Positions 12,765 to 25,937 of a DNA stretch of 64,000 bases are shown piece after piece. The position numbers were made by a program, and so were the translations under genes. The DNA comes from Actinomucor elegans (Eukaryota; Mucoromycota; Mucoromycetes; Mucorales; Mucoraceae), in assembly GCA_026027325.1 (NCBI GenBank), contig JAMSLZ010000002.1, positions 2,604,001-2,668,000 of the forward strand, given 5' to 3'. A model generated the notes under the pieces. It did no database searches. It was not told where the DNA came from and saw nothing but the letters and a program-made list of their open reading frames with translations. Each line of letters begins with the position of its first letter. Positions within the stretch are counted from its first letter, which is position 1.

Positions 12765-12835
12765 CGAGATCAGCCGAGAGATCTATCGATGAACAGTTAT
12801 TACGATATGAAATGTATATAATTGGTTTTTATCAT
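12765..12835 (+). repeat. Dispersed GACCGAGATC-core repeat, copy 1
   Basis: Reads ttgaccgagatcagccgaga then gatctatcgatgaacagtta. Shares the core order gaccgagatc - (a/g)(a/c)c(t/c)gagagat - tctat(a/c)gat with copies near 12938, 48590, 50682 and 58742. Confidence 0.5.
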
Positions 12836-12929
12836 CGACAAGTGTAGCATATCCGTTATATTACGCCTGTAATATGAGCCAGGGCATATAAAGCGGTTCA
12901 TTCTCAACGTCATGAACTAATCAAATCTA

Positions 12930-13000
12930 TCGTTTAGCCAGATCAACTGAGAGATATCTATCGATAAATAGTCAACTAATGCAATATGAATATATATATA
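12930..13000 (+). repeat. Dispersed GACCGAGATC-core repeat, copy 2
   Basis: Reads agccagatcaactgagagat then atctatcgataaatagtcaa, running into an AT dinucleotide tract. Same strand as copy 1, about 170 bp downstream. Confidence 0.45.
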
Positions 13001-13854
13001 TATATATTTATATATAGACTACTAATCATCACAAATATAGCATAATCTTCATGCTATAAGTCAGAAACAAAAGTTTAAGTAGGTACAGAAGTCCGTTTTG
13101 ATCATCAAGAATGAAATAGATGTACTATTAGATCCAAGTCTTTTGAAGAAACGTTTCGATTTCTCTGAATGTCGAGATGGTTCAAGGTTCTTTCGACAAA
13201 AATCTCAAAATCAGTAACTCCATATAATCCCATTTCGGATAGAGATACAGAGTGCAATCCGAACAGTGTATCATATAAAACATGTTTTCTTATATGATCA
13301 TATTTCGGTAAAGATAAATAATTAGTACTCGTTGCCTTCTACATTGAAATTCCTAATATTTTCTTGGGCCTGGAAATTTTGAAATCGCAGCTCTGAAAAT
13401 TGGCATGGAACAATGATCAACAATAGACTTCGACCGATTTCGAATTTGATCTGTATTTCAAATCTACAATAAACTATTGTATCTATTCAAGCCTCAATTC
13501 TATTCTCCTTCGTTAGTTATAGTTAATATTTCAAACCAAACAGGCTTTTTTTTACAGTAGTACTGCCATACTAAGGTCTACTGAAAGATACCACTGATAT
13601 GTTTACTAAAATTACAATGGTTTTCGATGCCATATCTAGATACCTTGATTGCAAGAGCGTTTTCGCAAGTAAAGAAGATGAAGCTTAACTGTGTCCAGAT
13701 TAATAAGCTTCCAAGTAAGCTTATAAAACTTTTGAATATATGCAATAATATATGTATTTCATATTACGTCTTGCTTAACCAGAGCAAAATAAAGTTGGCC
13801 ATTCACTACTATCTACCATTTACACCTTTTTATTTTATTTTATTTTCCTTTTCT

Positions 13855-14807
13855 TTACATGAAATCGTCAAAGTCATCGTAAGTGGTTGAATATTCTCTA
13901 GTTTGGACAGGAGCAGCTTTAGCGGCAGGTTGAGCCTTACCCTTTGCTTTTTTACTGTTCTTGAGGGCTTCTTTTTGTTGACGTTGTTTGTCATTAGCAA
14001 GGGCAGTCAAACTAGAAGCGGCTTTACGCACATCCATGTCCTTCATTGGTCCAGCAACGTCTTTAGCGAATTGATCAAGGAATGTAGCATAAGCAGGGTT
14101 TTCCTTTTGCAAAAGGATCAAATCGGTCAATAACTTTTTGAATTCGTTGAAATCGGCTTGAGTTCTAGGCTTGATAGATTCAATAGGCTTGGTAGGTGCC
14201 TTCTTGGCTAAAATAATAACAAAAAAAACAGGCCGGTCAATAACTCAATCCACCTTTGTTATATGTACAGATACTAACGAGCTTCAGCTTCAGCTTCAAG
14301 TTCAGAGAAATCAGCCTTCTTGATACCAGCTTCCTTTTGAGCACGTTCAAACTTTTCTTCTTCAGTTTCACCATCCAAGAAACGATTAGCCTACTCGAGG
14401 GTTATTCACTGTTTCCTCAATCAAACTTGCTTCCTTTCTCTTTTTCTCTTACCAAAGCAATCTTCTTGGCTCTTTGTTCCTTCAAGGCAGCTTCCTTCTC
14501 AGCAATTTTTTGCTTCAAGGTCAAGTTCTTCTTGACAGGTGGTGCTACTGTCTCGGTCTTTTTCTCGGTGGTTTTAACAGGGACTTCCTCTTCTTCAGAA
14601 TCATCCCAAGATTCCTTGACTTCATTGGTGTTATCATCACTGTCCTCTTCGTCCCAGGACATCTTGGGCTTAGTGTTGACTGCAATTTCAGCATCGTATT
14701 CTTCCTCTACAAAAGTGAAAATCAAGAGTTTTTTTTTTCGACAGTTGAGTATGACAGTATCAAATGAGTTGGCCTTGTATATTCTGATCGTTACCCCAAT
14801 CACTCAT
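13855..14807 (-). CDS. Translation initiation factor eIF3 subunit J
   Basis: Peripheral eIF3 subunit that helps 40S subunit binding and recycling (Hcr1 in yeast). Start MSDW at 14805-14807. The first intron (gtaacg...tttgtag) joins it to EEEYDAEI, giving the acidic N-terminus with SWDEED and SWDDSEEEE repeats typical of eIF3j. A basic coiled coil follows (LTLKQKIAEKEAALKEQRAK), then EEKFERAQKEAGIKKADF, a helical core (FNEFKKLLTDLILL, YATFLDQFAKDVA), a Lys/Ala-rich linker and the acidic aromatic tail YDDFDDFM. About four exons. Length (about 260 aa) is normal for the family. Confidence 0.92.
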
Positions 14808-16571
14808 TTTTTGGTTCAATGATTTCGCGTTTTGGATTAATGAAAGGATTAGAAAGTAAAAAAATCTTTTTCTGTTATATCGGACTAATTTAAACTCCGT
14901 TTTTTTGCAGTCTTTTTTTTTGGGTAACAGATCGATTGGCTTTACGGTTTTCGCAATATAATCTACATATAAATCCTGTTAGCTACCTGTATCTTGACTG
15001 TGCCAATAGTACAATGATATGATATCAGCTATGATTTCTGACTTCATAAAATTATATAGTATATAATATATATCTCAAGCTCTGTAATAGAGAGCTCTTG
15101 GTTTTTTAAATTTCTCAAAATATTATCGTTGTTCCTTTTACCATTCATTCCAATATATATATATATATATATACAGAATATAACAGTACTTAATAAATAT
15201 ATAGCAAGTTATGAAATAAAACTGAAGGATACAAAAGACTAATAAAGATATGCCCTTTTTTTTTAGTAGGGAAGAGAATCTCTCTAGTTTATATATTTCC
15301 AAGTTATTCGGCGTCAGAGCCAATCAACTGTATCATGAAGAATGAAATGTTTGATCATCATCAATGAATGCAAACGTATTCATGATTAAAGTCTTGCGTA
15401 TCTATTCATTCATACATTTATATGGACACAAAAACCTAATGAAAAATCAGACTGGGGCATGATACGGTAAAAGTTGCTTATAAAAAGCAGTTGGAGTCTA
15501 TTAGAACTTGGTTAACTTTTTTATTTCGAATTAATTTTTCTTTTTATCTAGCTAGCTTGTATCTTTTATATTGATACTTTCAAAAGAATTAATATCTTCA
15601 TGGTAGCAAGTCCAAAGGTTTAATATATGTGTCTCTTACATTAATTGGTTCTTAAGTAGTGGTTCAAACTTCTGCAATTAGCAGAAAGCTAGACGAATTC
15701 CTTTTTTAATATATGTGAGTATCATATGTAAGTTTTACCGTACTTGGTATAATCCCAATATTTGGTCTTGCTGATCATAAAAATTGTACAATAGGTTTTT
15801 TTATTTCTTTTTTTTTTTTTAAGTATTCATTCTCTGTGGTCAGATTCGAAAAAAACTATTTAAATCACCGCTGCCCAATAAAAATCGAGGTATAGTTAGG
15901 GAGTGAAGAAATACACTTTTATCATTTATAAATTGCTATGAATAGTATTATGAAGGTATAGTTTATAGTGCAAATATGTTGATGATCTCACAAATCATAT
16001 TCCAGTATTTTATCAAGTACCTTGTGTCATACAAAAAAAAGTGATTAATGACTGGAAAACAAAGTAGATGATATATCCAGAAAACTTGATCTATAGCTTT
16101 TGCATGTTATATAATTAGACGAATTCCGTATAAACAAAACTATTGATACATTTTTAGTGTATCAATCTTTGCAGGTATTCAAAATGCGAACAAAATCATA
16201 GATATTCTTGCCCTTGCCTTTTGAACCTACTGATAGTAGTAGAAACACGTCATTCATCGTATATATATGCACCGGTACCAGAAGACAAGGTATTATGCAA
16301 TTGCAAGCTTATAATAAGAGTAACTTGATATACCAATCATTCAAACCAGATAGACAGGTCTTTGACCCACTGAAGACGTCCAAGGTATAGTATATCTAAA
16401 CAGCCTATCTAAAATCACTAATGGCACGTCTTTATCAAAGGTTAAAGACAAAAGTAAGCAAGTACATATGCTTTCCATAGAAATGTTCCGTACAAAAAAA
16501 AAGTGTTTTGATTTTACTCTTTTTTTATACAATATAAAAAAGAAATGGTATATTGAATAGTGTAATTCTAT
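14808..16571. other. Gene-free AT-rich region
   Basis: About 1.8 kb with poly-T tracts, an AT dinucleotide run at about 15155-15172 and small unsupported frames (15138-15323, 16208-16390). The first 150 bp should hold the eIF3j promoter and the last 100-150 bp the 3' UTR of the coiled-coil gene. Confidence 0.45.
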
Positions 16572-18215
16572 CTAGATCTTGGTTTTGTTTTTACTGCCAG
16601 CCCACAAGAAGCTTGATACCAGAGTGGCTAGAGTGATAGGAACTGTCCAGTCATCGGTAATGCCTAGTTGAGAAGCAATGCCTAGCACTATGGTAACACC
16701 CGTAAATAGCGCAAATGGGTCATTCGTTTTACTGTTGTTGTTTTGTGAGTGTTGGCAAGGAAACGTACAAGGGAAACCATTACATGTGAAACAACATAAG
16801 GGCTGATTGTCTATCATCATACCTTTATTTCTATCCTCTTCCAATATCATTATTGTAGATGGGCTGGCTGAACGAGTTTCCTCAAGTAGTTTACTATGAC
16901 TCAAGCTATTATCTTCTTCTTCTTCTGTATCTTCATCCAATTCATCTTCTGATGGTTGATATACCCGTTGTTGATGATGAAAACCTTCTAAATCACCTCG
17001 AAGCATTTGCTCTAGCAGATCAGTATCTTTGATCGCCAAAGATCTGCGCTTGGATTCCATCAGCATTTGAGATTGTCTTTTGGGGTCACTTTGTACAGGT
17101 GGTGGTGTTAATAATCGACTGATATTATTGTTACTACTGCTATTACTGCTGCTATGGTTTGAAAACATGGTCTGATCTTGCAGTTCCTATAAATGGTTTA
17201 GAATCAAAGTTATAGTATTTGGTTACAGTATACATTTTTTATACCTTTTGAAGATGTTCGATCTGATCTTCCAAGCCCATGAAATCCTGCTCTAATTGAG
17301 AGACGATTTCATCTTTGATCCGTAACTCTTTTTTAAGTGTTTCTACATCGTTATCTTTGTAGCTGTGTTGGCGCAAGATTTGCTCTTTTTCTTGGTCCAA
17401 TTCTTCAATCAATTGTTCCAATCTGATAATCTTATTTTCAAGTTCCACTGCATAGGAGCCCTGGGAGATGGTAGAGTGAATAATGGGCCTACAGATATGC
17501 TGAGCTTCTACTTCTTCTTCATCGTCTTCATCATCACTATCTTCTGGATCATGATCTGAAGAAGGTAGAGTCATGACCATTGTAGATTGATCGATAGGTT
17601 GCATTGTAAAACAGCAAGTATCTTCACAAGTAGGATGGCCAGCAATCTGCCAAAGCAGTCAGTAAACAAATACCTTCTTTTTTTATCTATACTAACCTGT
17701 CTCTGTAATAGGTTAATGTTCTGCACTAGAAACTCATACTCTGGGCCAACAGATTTCATTTGTAATATTTGATTTTGCTTGTATGTGTTCAACTGATGCG
17801 ATTTCTCATCCAGTTCTTGCTGTAATAGTCTTGAAGCACGCTGTAATTTCACATTGGCTATTGTCAATTCTTGTATTGTCTTTTCAAGTGGACTTGTCTT
17901 TTGTTCTATCAAATTATCTGTATCTACTTTTAACAGCCGATTGGTTCTCTGTAGCTTGACATTCTGTAGTGTTAATTGTTCTATCTGTGCTTCCAACTGC
18001 CTTGTACGCGTATCTGAATCACCTCGCTGGATTTCCCGTTTTTTATCAAGTACGGGTACCTTTTTATTTGGTGTAGCTTCATTATTGTTCTTGGGTATCG
18101 AGTAGTTCATAAGATTAGAATTCACACTGAATCTTGGTTCTACTTCAGGCGGAATTATAACTGAATCACGTTGCTGTTGAGGATATGGAAACGACATTTC
18201 ATTTGAATTTCTCAT
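16572..18215 (-). CDS. Coiled-coil protein with C-terminal membrane segments, function unknown
   Basis: Not recognised. Three exons: the first ends LLQRQ (donor cag/gttagt) and joins IAGHPTCEDTCCF, the second ends LEDQIEHLQK and joins ELQDQTMFS. The N-terminus is polar (MRNSNEMSFPYPQQQ). Two long heptad coiled coils follow (QLEAQIEQLTLQNVKLQRTN, repeated as LEKTIQELTIANVKLQRASR; then LENKIIRLEQLIEELDQEKE). An acidic linker (DSDDEDDEEEVE), a Ser/Asn-rich region, a Cys-rich patch (LCCFTCNGFPCTFPC) and two hydrophobic stretches near the end (FALFTGVTIVLGIASQLG, ITLATLVSSFLWAGS) complete it, closing with KNKTKI. This suggests a membrane-anchored tether or scaffold, by inference only. The internal repeat of the QELTIANVKLQR type is notable. 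Confidence 0.8.
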
Positions 18216-21200
18216 TTAGAGGAAAAAAGTAAAAAAAAGTAAAAAATAAAATAAAAAACAGAAAAAGAGAGAAAAAGGGATGCACGAGTTTTCAGGTTGC
18301 ACATCTAGTTTATTATTACTTATTATCTATTTTGACAAGTTCCTAAGCGCTCTCTCGCTTGCTCTCTCTCTCTCTCTCTTTCTCTCTGTCTGTCTTGAAC
18401 TGTTGTCAACTGTAATCACCCCTTGAGTTTATTTTTTCTTTTTACATGCTTACCGTCAGAAAGTAGAGCCCGGTCCATAAATCAGAATGGGGGTGGCAAA
18501 GTGTATACAAGTGATTTACCTTATACAGATGATAATGTATATTTCTCTGCGAGAACTCCTTTTCAATGATAACAGCAATTACTTGTACAGTACTACTGCA
18601 ACTAAAAAAAAAAAAAGAAGTTTCAATTGACTATCGTTGACTTTTTATCAGGACACACCTATTAACTTATTGATCAAAAAAGTCAATTTTGCACATTGTT
18701 ACACGGACAGTTGTTTATAGCAATGTTGAGATTTATTATTGTTACCGGATAGAAAAGAAGAATGAATTGTATATACCGAACCATGGCACAGATGGCACAA
18801 TTAGATAATATATTAATATTACTTTCATTAGCTTCAACACGGCATATACAGAATTCATTTTATATTTTAGATTGGTGCAAAAACTTATTTGAAACTATCG
18901 AGTTTCATTTTGATATATGCTCTACTCATTTCGCAACTATCATCCGCTTTCTATTACATATAAATAAATATACAAAAATTACGAAAAGATACGTTAAACG
19001 GCACACAATGCAGTTACACTAAAAACTATATCTCTAACATGTCATTTATATCACTGAATAAATCATGTAAAGACATGGCACCATACTGTTACTACAATTA
19101 CTATTAGGTTTACTTGGTTTTTATTGGACGTAGGTCATATGATTCAAAGCTAAAATTCGCCCCGACTTTTGATCTTGTTTCTCTTTTTTTTTTTTTTTCA
19201 GAATAAGCTATGAGCGATCCATAAAAAGATAAAGTTTGTGCTTTATTGAAGTATGCACTGAATGGTGTACAGTAATTAGATTTTTTTTTTTTGAGTTGAT
19301 GGCTTTGACTTTTTTTTTTTGGTGTCAGAAATGCGTTTATTATTCGCATATTTTTATATAATAAAATCCAAACAAACAAAAAAACAAGTTTGTGCTCTCT
19401 GCAATATATTAAACATACGCCTTGAATAAGTTGTGATTCGCAAATGCTTTCTTCGTGCTCCGCAAAAAGCAAGATTTGAATGTTTAGGCCCAAGGAAATA
19501 ACTTTGGAAATTTTTCTGAAATAGGCGGCGTCTTTACAAATCTCGGTTGATTCTTGTTTATTGTCGCACCTGAAGACTGGCACATGTTCATAATGAAGCA
19601 TTATTCCAAGTACAACTATTGTTTGACTAAAGTGCTGCAAGCATATCGCGTATTAGATGTGCGCTGAAAATTACAGTTATTTCATGCCAGGTGAATTTGG
19701 TGCATAAATCGGTCAAGCGATATCATATCTGACAACAAATACATTTTGTGAATGCACTACTGAATTTACTACGGCCATTTTTTTTTTAAAAAAAAAAGAA
19801 AAATTGCAGTCTAATCAAACTCCTGTACTCACCAGTAACTAGCTGTGAATTATATAAATAGTACAATAAGAGCCTTCATCTATCTAGTGCAATTGAGTAT
19901 TTTAAGAGATGCTGTAAAGATAAGGAACAGGCTGACCTGTCAAGAGCTACTATTGAATCAAAAAAGTGATGCGGCACTTTAATCTAGGGGCTGGGATCTA
20001 CTTGAACTTAATAACTCGGGCCCTATTTTACCTTTTATGTGACAATCAAAGTATCAACACATACTTTCAAATATTACCAGCAATAGCGTATTATAAACAA
20101 TATCTATATAGTGTCTTTAATATCATTAAAAAATGGGCTCAGTGGCATGCCGCCTCGATAAGAATTTCCCGATTTCTATTGGCTACTGTTTGAAAAATAA
20201 TTCCCTCTTTTAATCCTCTTTTCTAGCCCATCCAGCATCAGATAGGAAATTGGTATGAACATTTATCCACTTTTTTTATCCAAAAAAAACTGCTGATAAG
20301 GATAATATGAATTAGTCGAAATTGTGCTAAATAGAATGTTATATTTAATGGCATAAATATCATAAAAAAATATTTTTGAATTGAAGGGGTTATTTGATAA
20401 AAAAAATTACATCTTTTAGAGATTGAATCATTGCTAACGTATTTTGTAAAATAAAGCTTATAAAAGAATATATTACTCATTCCTAAATACAGTTGACCTA
20501 TATTATTAATTGAACTTGTTTTAAAAATGTCATTACTATCTCACTTTACAAAAAAAAAAGAAAATTGGCCTCCCCCCCTTTTTGAAATGTGTCGAAACTA
20601 AATCATTTTCAACACTTTTACATTACTCCTAGAAGAATTTTTATACAATAACGCATCTGATGACTAAGGGATAATCAAAATAAACTGCTGCATAGAGTAA
20701 AATCAAGGTCCAACGGAAATACTATGAGTGTATATAGTGGTGATTGGCTGTAAAACACTTGCATTTCATACATTCTTGGTCCAAAGTTCAATAGACTTTC
20801 CAACCAATCTCTGTTTATTATATCATCACATCAAATGGCAGAATGATGCTTAGAATAAACTATTGTATTATTGAAACCTTTACTTAATCGCCTATCAAAT
20901 TTAGGTTTGTTGAAATTCAAGGTACACGTAGCTTCGTCTTGAATTTCTTTACGTGCAGCCTACTAGCTTTGGTCACCCTAGCCTGTTACTGGCCAAACTA
21001 GTATTCCTTAGATATTATCGTATTATATTATTTTGTAGCAAGTACAACCTTCTTCCAACCGCAGGCTTTTCAATGTATCTAATAAACTTGATCGCGATTT
21101 AGTGTCATAGTATTTTTCCTTAGGGTATTCCTGGTCACTTTGTTTTCCAATACACCCCAAAAAAAACCTGTATTCTATTACTACGAACCTGCTGTATCAT

Positions 21201-23730
21201 ATATCTTTCAAGCCTGTATTTTCCATTTCTCTAAGCCATTGCTCCCAAATTTTTATTTTATGATTTCAGCTTTTATTCATAATACTACGATTATCTCAAT
21301 GTATCTACTTCTATGAGTTTGTTTGATTATTGTTTATTTTTTATTTTATTATATAATGTTAGTTTTCCTCTAATTATTTTTCTATGAAGGAGTAATTACA
21401 CTGTAGTTGAATAGTTTTAGACAATCATTTAGGGTAAAGCACATTGCTTATGAAGGCACAACAGCAGTACTTTAAGGTCGATTGAAACATGTACACATTT
21501 GATATACCGACTTATGCTGATATATTATAATATGCTAATTATTTGTTTATTAAATCCTCAATACACTTCAATAGAGATTTATAGAATGGAACAGCAGAGG
21601 CTTGCATCTACTGCTCAACCATAAGAAGTATTTATAGAATTGAAAATGAAGCCTAAAAGTATCGCTATACTTTGTTAACTATCTGGCACTAGCCACGGTT
21701 CATTTAGTTTTTATGTTGAGTTTGAGCTTGCAAACTATATAATTATATTCGACTTTTCACAATAAAGACAGTTTACATCATTGAAACTACAAGAACAATG
21801 CTTAGGTATTAACCCTTCCTTCACAATGCCTTTCATACCGCCTAAAAGTAATATGAAAATATTCAATCACGGTTGCTTTTATGTCAGATTTACTGGTCTC
21901 TTAGTAGGTGACAAAATCGAATATATTAATATCGTCCGCCCAGACTGTCAAAATAAAATTTGCCAAAGTCTTTGATCTAGCTTTTTTTTTTCTAGAATGA
22001 TCGGTTGAGGGTATATACAAAATAAATCAGCAAAGTTTGTAACAAGCTGCATTATACAATCAATGATGTAAAGAGCATTTAGTATTTCCCTAATGGTTTT
22101 GTCCTGGGAAAATACGGCTTTTGAAATATAGCCATAACTCATGTATTTTATTATATACATACAGTAAAGCTCAGAAATATATATATATATATATATATAC
22201 TTTCACTTACAGCATTAGCTGATTACGCTTTGGAAATGCTGTCTGGCCCATTCCGAAAAAAAAAGTGGACCTGAGGGAATGCCCTTGGAAACTTTCCTGA
22301 AAATGAGTTATTTCTAATATCTTTGCAATCTCTATCTAATATATATTGCACCCGGTTAGCAGATACGCGCTCAAGATTGGTTTCTGCAATTGCCAGAGTC
22401 ATTTCTTGTTTAAAGTAATGTGTGTACTTTAGAATTTTCGGGATTAATTGTGTATAGTCATTTCTTGTAAAGTGATTTTAATGATCGATCAATCCGCGTT
22501 TCAACGTCGCATTGGATTAGTAGCACATGTTTAGAATGAGCTATTGAACTTGGTATATGGGTCATGATTTAACTGCAGTATATAGCTAATATAATATACT
22601 CGTCAATAGTTGAAGTTGTAAATGACTTATTTCTGCTACCTAGGCTTATCGATCAATAAATCTTTCGACCGATTTCGGTTTAATGCCGTTTTTTATGCGG
22701 GTAGTTTATATTCTGAATGAACTACCGCATTTATAGAATCCTTATTACTTGATCCATCTGCGCAACCACCGCGTTCTATTCCCCAATGGGTTATCTGTAA
22801 ATTGTGTGTATATGAAATACCTTACATGCTAATTATTCGTTGGAGGATTGGAGATGTTTGGGATGTTTAAAGGAGCCTAGAATCGAGGCCTTTTCGATAA
22901 CGCCAATTTGATTATTCGATAGGTCAACAAACGCAAAAGCCATACTGCATTCGCAATCATTAGTATGAGCGTCACGCTATCCCTTTAGGTCGGTATAACG
23001 AAAAATATTTAGGTATATTTCAAGTCTTTTTATCAAGCTTTGCACGGATTTTCATGGTGCATGGAATGGGAGCAAAAGATCATAATACTCATTTAATAAA
23101 GTTTGCCTGATTCTCTAGTATACAGTTTTTTGACTGGTAATTGAAAATGAGTCACTGTTATCTTGCCATAAAAGCCGTGCATATACTAATAGCAAGTGGC
23201 GATGAATCGATAATTTTGAAAAGAACAAAGACTAAAGAAACAATTTTTATATGTATGAGGCTATGTTGGCTATAAGACTTGGGATATATAGGTCATGAGT
23301 TTCATTCCAATCTCCGGTTATAGACCTTCTTTATCAAGCTCTGTTCACTATCAATGGCAATGTAATACGATGAGATTCAGTTCATTAAAAAGAGGATATG
23401 ATCTACCATATAGTATCAGGAAAGTAAGGGCTGTATGACTTTTTAATATGTACAATTTAGTGATAGAATAAGGCGTTGTTTTCTATATAGAAACCCATGT
23501 ACAGTATATTACTACAGATGTACCCTGCAAATAATAATTACGATAATAAAAACTAAGTCATGGATAATAGTTAAGGATAACACACGTATTACGTGAGCTG
23601 TATTTGTATTGAGGTCTTGTTATCAATTTCCATTTATTCATGTTACAAGACGGTGTGGGGGTGTGTATTACAAAAAATTAAGTAGTGATATATGTGTATA
23701 ATAGTAAGTATAGAGAGAATTCTTTTTTTT
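18216..23730. other. 5.5 kb gene-poor region
   Basis: No gene could be supported on either strand. A CT microsatellite lies at 18351-18395, upstream of the coiled-coil gene. Poly-A/T tracts are frequent, with AT dinucleotides near 22180-22198. Degenerate repeat-like segments recur (a block near 19490-19540 resembles one near 22265-22340; gaatgaactac-like motifs sit near 22530 and 22715). The 176-codon frame at 19110-19640 contains homopolymer-encoded lysine runs and no motif, so it is not called. Confidence 0.45.
18351..18395. repeat. CT microsatellite upstream of the coiled-coil gene
   Basis: A CT-rich tract (GA-rich on the coding strand) about 140-180 bp upstream of the minus-strand start at 18215. 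It could lie in the promoter or leader. Confidence 0.6.
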
Positions 23731-25600
23731 TTACAATCTTTCTTGATCCTTTGGGATAACAATCATGCCAGAAATAGATTCTTCATCCTTATCTAATAAG
23801 CCTGACTTTTCTTGTTCATCGAGCCACTTTTTGTAACGACGTTCTTCTTCTTCTTCGCGCCACTCTTCACCGCGGAAAGAGCCTTCAATACGAGCCATGA
23901 CACAACAACCAAGACAGTTACCAAGGACATTAAGAGAGGTACGAGCCATATCCATGATAGCATCTACACCCATAATCATCAAGACAGCATCGAAAGGGAT
24001 ATTATATTGTGCCAAAGTACCAGACAAGACAACCAAAGAAGCACGAGGGATAGCAGCCACACCTTTACTAGACAACATCAAAGTACCCATGATAGACATT
24101 TGAGTAGCCAAGGGCAAATTCATACCAGCTGCTTGAGCACAGAAAATAGTAGCTAAAGAAAGGTAGAGGGTAGTACCATCGAGATTGAAAGAGTAACCGC
24201 TGTAAAAAAAAAAAACAAGAGAGTGAGAATATGATACGTAAAGAAGAAAAAAAAAACTTACCAAGGAATGACAAAGCCAGTGAGAGCATTTGTACAACCA
24301 AATTCACGCATTCTTTCAAAAGCCAAAGGAAGTGCAGATTCACTGGAGGCAGAACTGAAGGCAAGCAACCAAGGTTGAGCAATGGCCTTGAAGAAACCAA
24401 CCAAAGGAATCTTGCAGATAAGCATGATAGGAATCAAAATGATGATCAAAAAGATGGCGAGAGAAGCGTAGAGACATCCAATTAATTTGCCTAGATTGGC
24501 CAATACGCCGATACCGTTTGTGCCTACAGTTGCAGCTAAAGCAGCACCGATACCAATAGGAGCATCTACATAGAATTAAATAAGTATGGGCTGAATGCTA
24601 CAATTTTGTATATACTTACAGTTCATGACTAATGCAACGAATTGAAACATGACCTATTTCATCGAAGAAAAAATTCAAATTTAGTTATTTCTTCTTGATA
24701 TGGATAATCAGAATTTTCTTACCATGGAAAGGGATTCATTAATCTCAAGCATCACCTTCTTGCTCTTTTTGTCAGCCTTCATCATGGCACAAGCAAACAT
24801 AACAGCACAGAAGACAATGGCCAAAACTTGGTTTTCAACAGCAGCCTTGAAGAAAGAGGAAGGAATGATCATGAAGAGTTCATGAGCCCAAGTAATTGAT
24901 TCTTCTTCTTTCTTTGCCAAATCAGCAACGGCAGAGGTATCCTGACCCTCAGGCATGACAACGCCAACACCAGGTTTAACGAGGTTAGCCATGATTAAGC
25001 CGATAGCAAGAGCCAATGTAGTTACTACTTCGAAATACTATAGACGGCGGATCAGTTATAATAATACATGGATACAATGTGAAAACTTACAACAAGGGTT
25101 TTGATGGCCAATTTGCCAACTTGTCCAATATCATCACCATGACCAGCAATACCAATAACAAGAACACTAAACACCAAGGGTACAATGATGATTTTGATCA
25201 TCAAGATAAAAGCATCACCGAGAGGCTTGATTTCTTTACCAAAAGCAGGAGCAAATTGACCAACCAGAACACCAATGATCATGGCAGTGATGATCCAAAA
25301 TGTTAAGTTGGTTCTACGTTGCAAGAAACGGAGGAGCTTGATAATGGGAGCAAGTATAGCCATGCACGCTTTTCCCACAGCTCTACCGGCATTGGCCAAT
25401 TTGGGAGAATAGCCTACATTTTCAGGCACTGGGACTCGAAGATGTTCGGGAATACGGCGACGAGGCTCTTCACCTCGTCTACGGAAAGAGGATGTGTCAT
25501 CAGCATGATAGATATTTTCTTGATGTACATTTTCAATGTAGGAGCCAGCTCCTTTTTCATCACCAGATGGATTGCGCTTATGAGCAGTAATTTCGTCCAT
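23731..25600 (-). CDS. Dicarboxylate/amino acid:cation symporter (SLC1/DAACS, GltP-like)
   Basis: Proton- or sodium-coupled uptake of glutamate, aspartate or C4-dicarboxylates at the plasma membrane. Start MDEITAHKRN at 25598-25600, with a roughly 80-residue charged fungal N-terminal extension before the first TM (FWIITAMIIGVLVGQF). Conserved blocks: FILMIKIIIVPLVFSVLV; the HP1 serine motif FSSASSESALP; GYSFNLDGTTLY (TM7 NxDG signature); MLSSKGVAAIPRASLVV (HP2); and GVDAIMDMARTSLNVLGN (TM8 Asp/Arg/Asn substrate and ion ligands). It has about five exons, including a tiny one joining SLSM to VMFQFVALVMN and then YAPIGIG. The SSES...LP form of HP1 is closer to bacterial GltP than to animal EAATs. 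A Glu-rich cytosolic tail follows. Confidence 0.93.
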
Positions 25601-25660
25601 ATATAATTAATTTATAAAAGAAGAATGGAGAAAGAAAGAGAAATGTACTCTTTTGCCCTC

Positions 25661-25668
25661 TTTATATA
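25661..25668 (-). promoter_or_regulatory. TATA box of the symporter gene
   Basis: TATATAAA on the minus strand, about 60 bp upstream of the ATG at 25600. The spacing matches the TATA boxes of the chitin deacetylase and RhoGEF-like genes in this window. Confidence 0.6.
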
Positions 25669-25937
25669 CACATACCAGATCAAGGTTTTTTTCTCAGGAT
25701 TTTCGTGAAACTTCGATCCGGGGACACACAAAAAATATTGAATCTAATCTTGAATGGAAAAGAAACAATGGACTTAGATTGGGTTTTTTGTAATCCGACG
25801 AATCACGCGTACAAGTGGATTCGTAAAAGGTAAGAAACACTGATATGAAACTCTGGGAAAAAGCTTAGAATTTTTACAGCCTGATTTTGACTAGGGCCTA
25901 TATTAAGAATAAGCAGAAGAAAAAAAATTGGTATTTA

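Larger units (their letters stand above)
12345..13854. other. Gene-free AT-rich region carrying dispersed repeats
   Basis: No convincing gene. It contains two copies of the dispersed GACCGAGATC-core repeat (listed separately), an AT microsatellite near 12985-13010, and short frames at 12489-12683 and 13627-13890 with no motif. Its right end should hold the 3' UTR of eIF3j. Confidence 0.45.

Noticed and set aside
19110..19640. 176-codon minus frame as a gene
   Set aside because: Lysine runs come from poly-T tracts on the plus strand. No motif, no splice structure, and part of it looks like a dispersed repeat.
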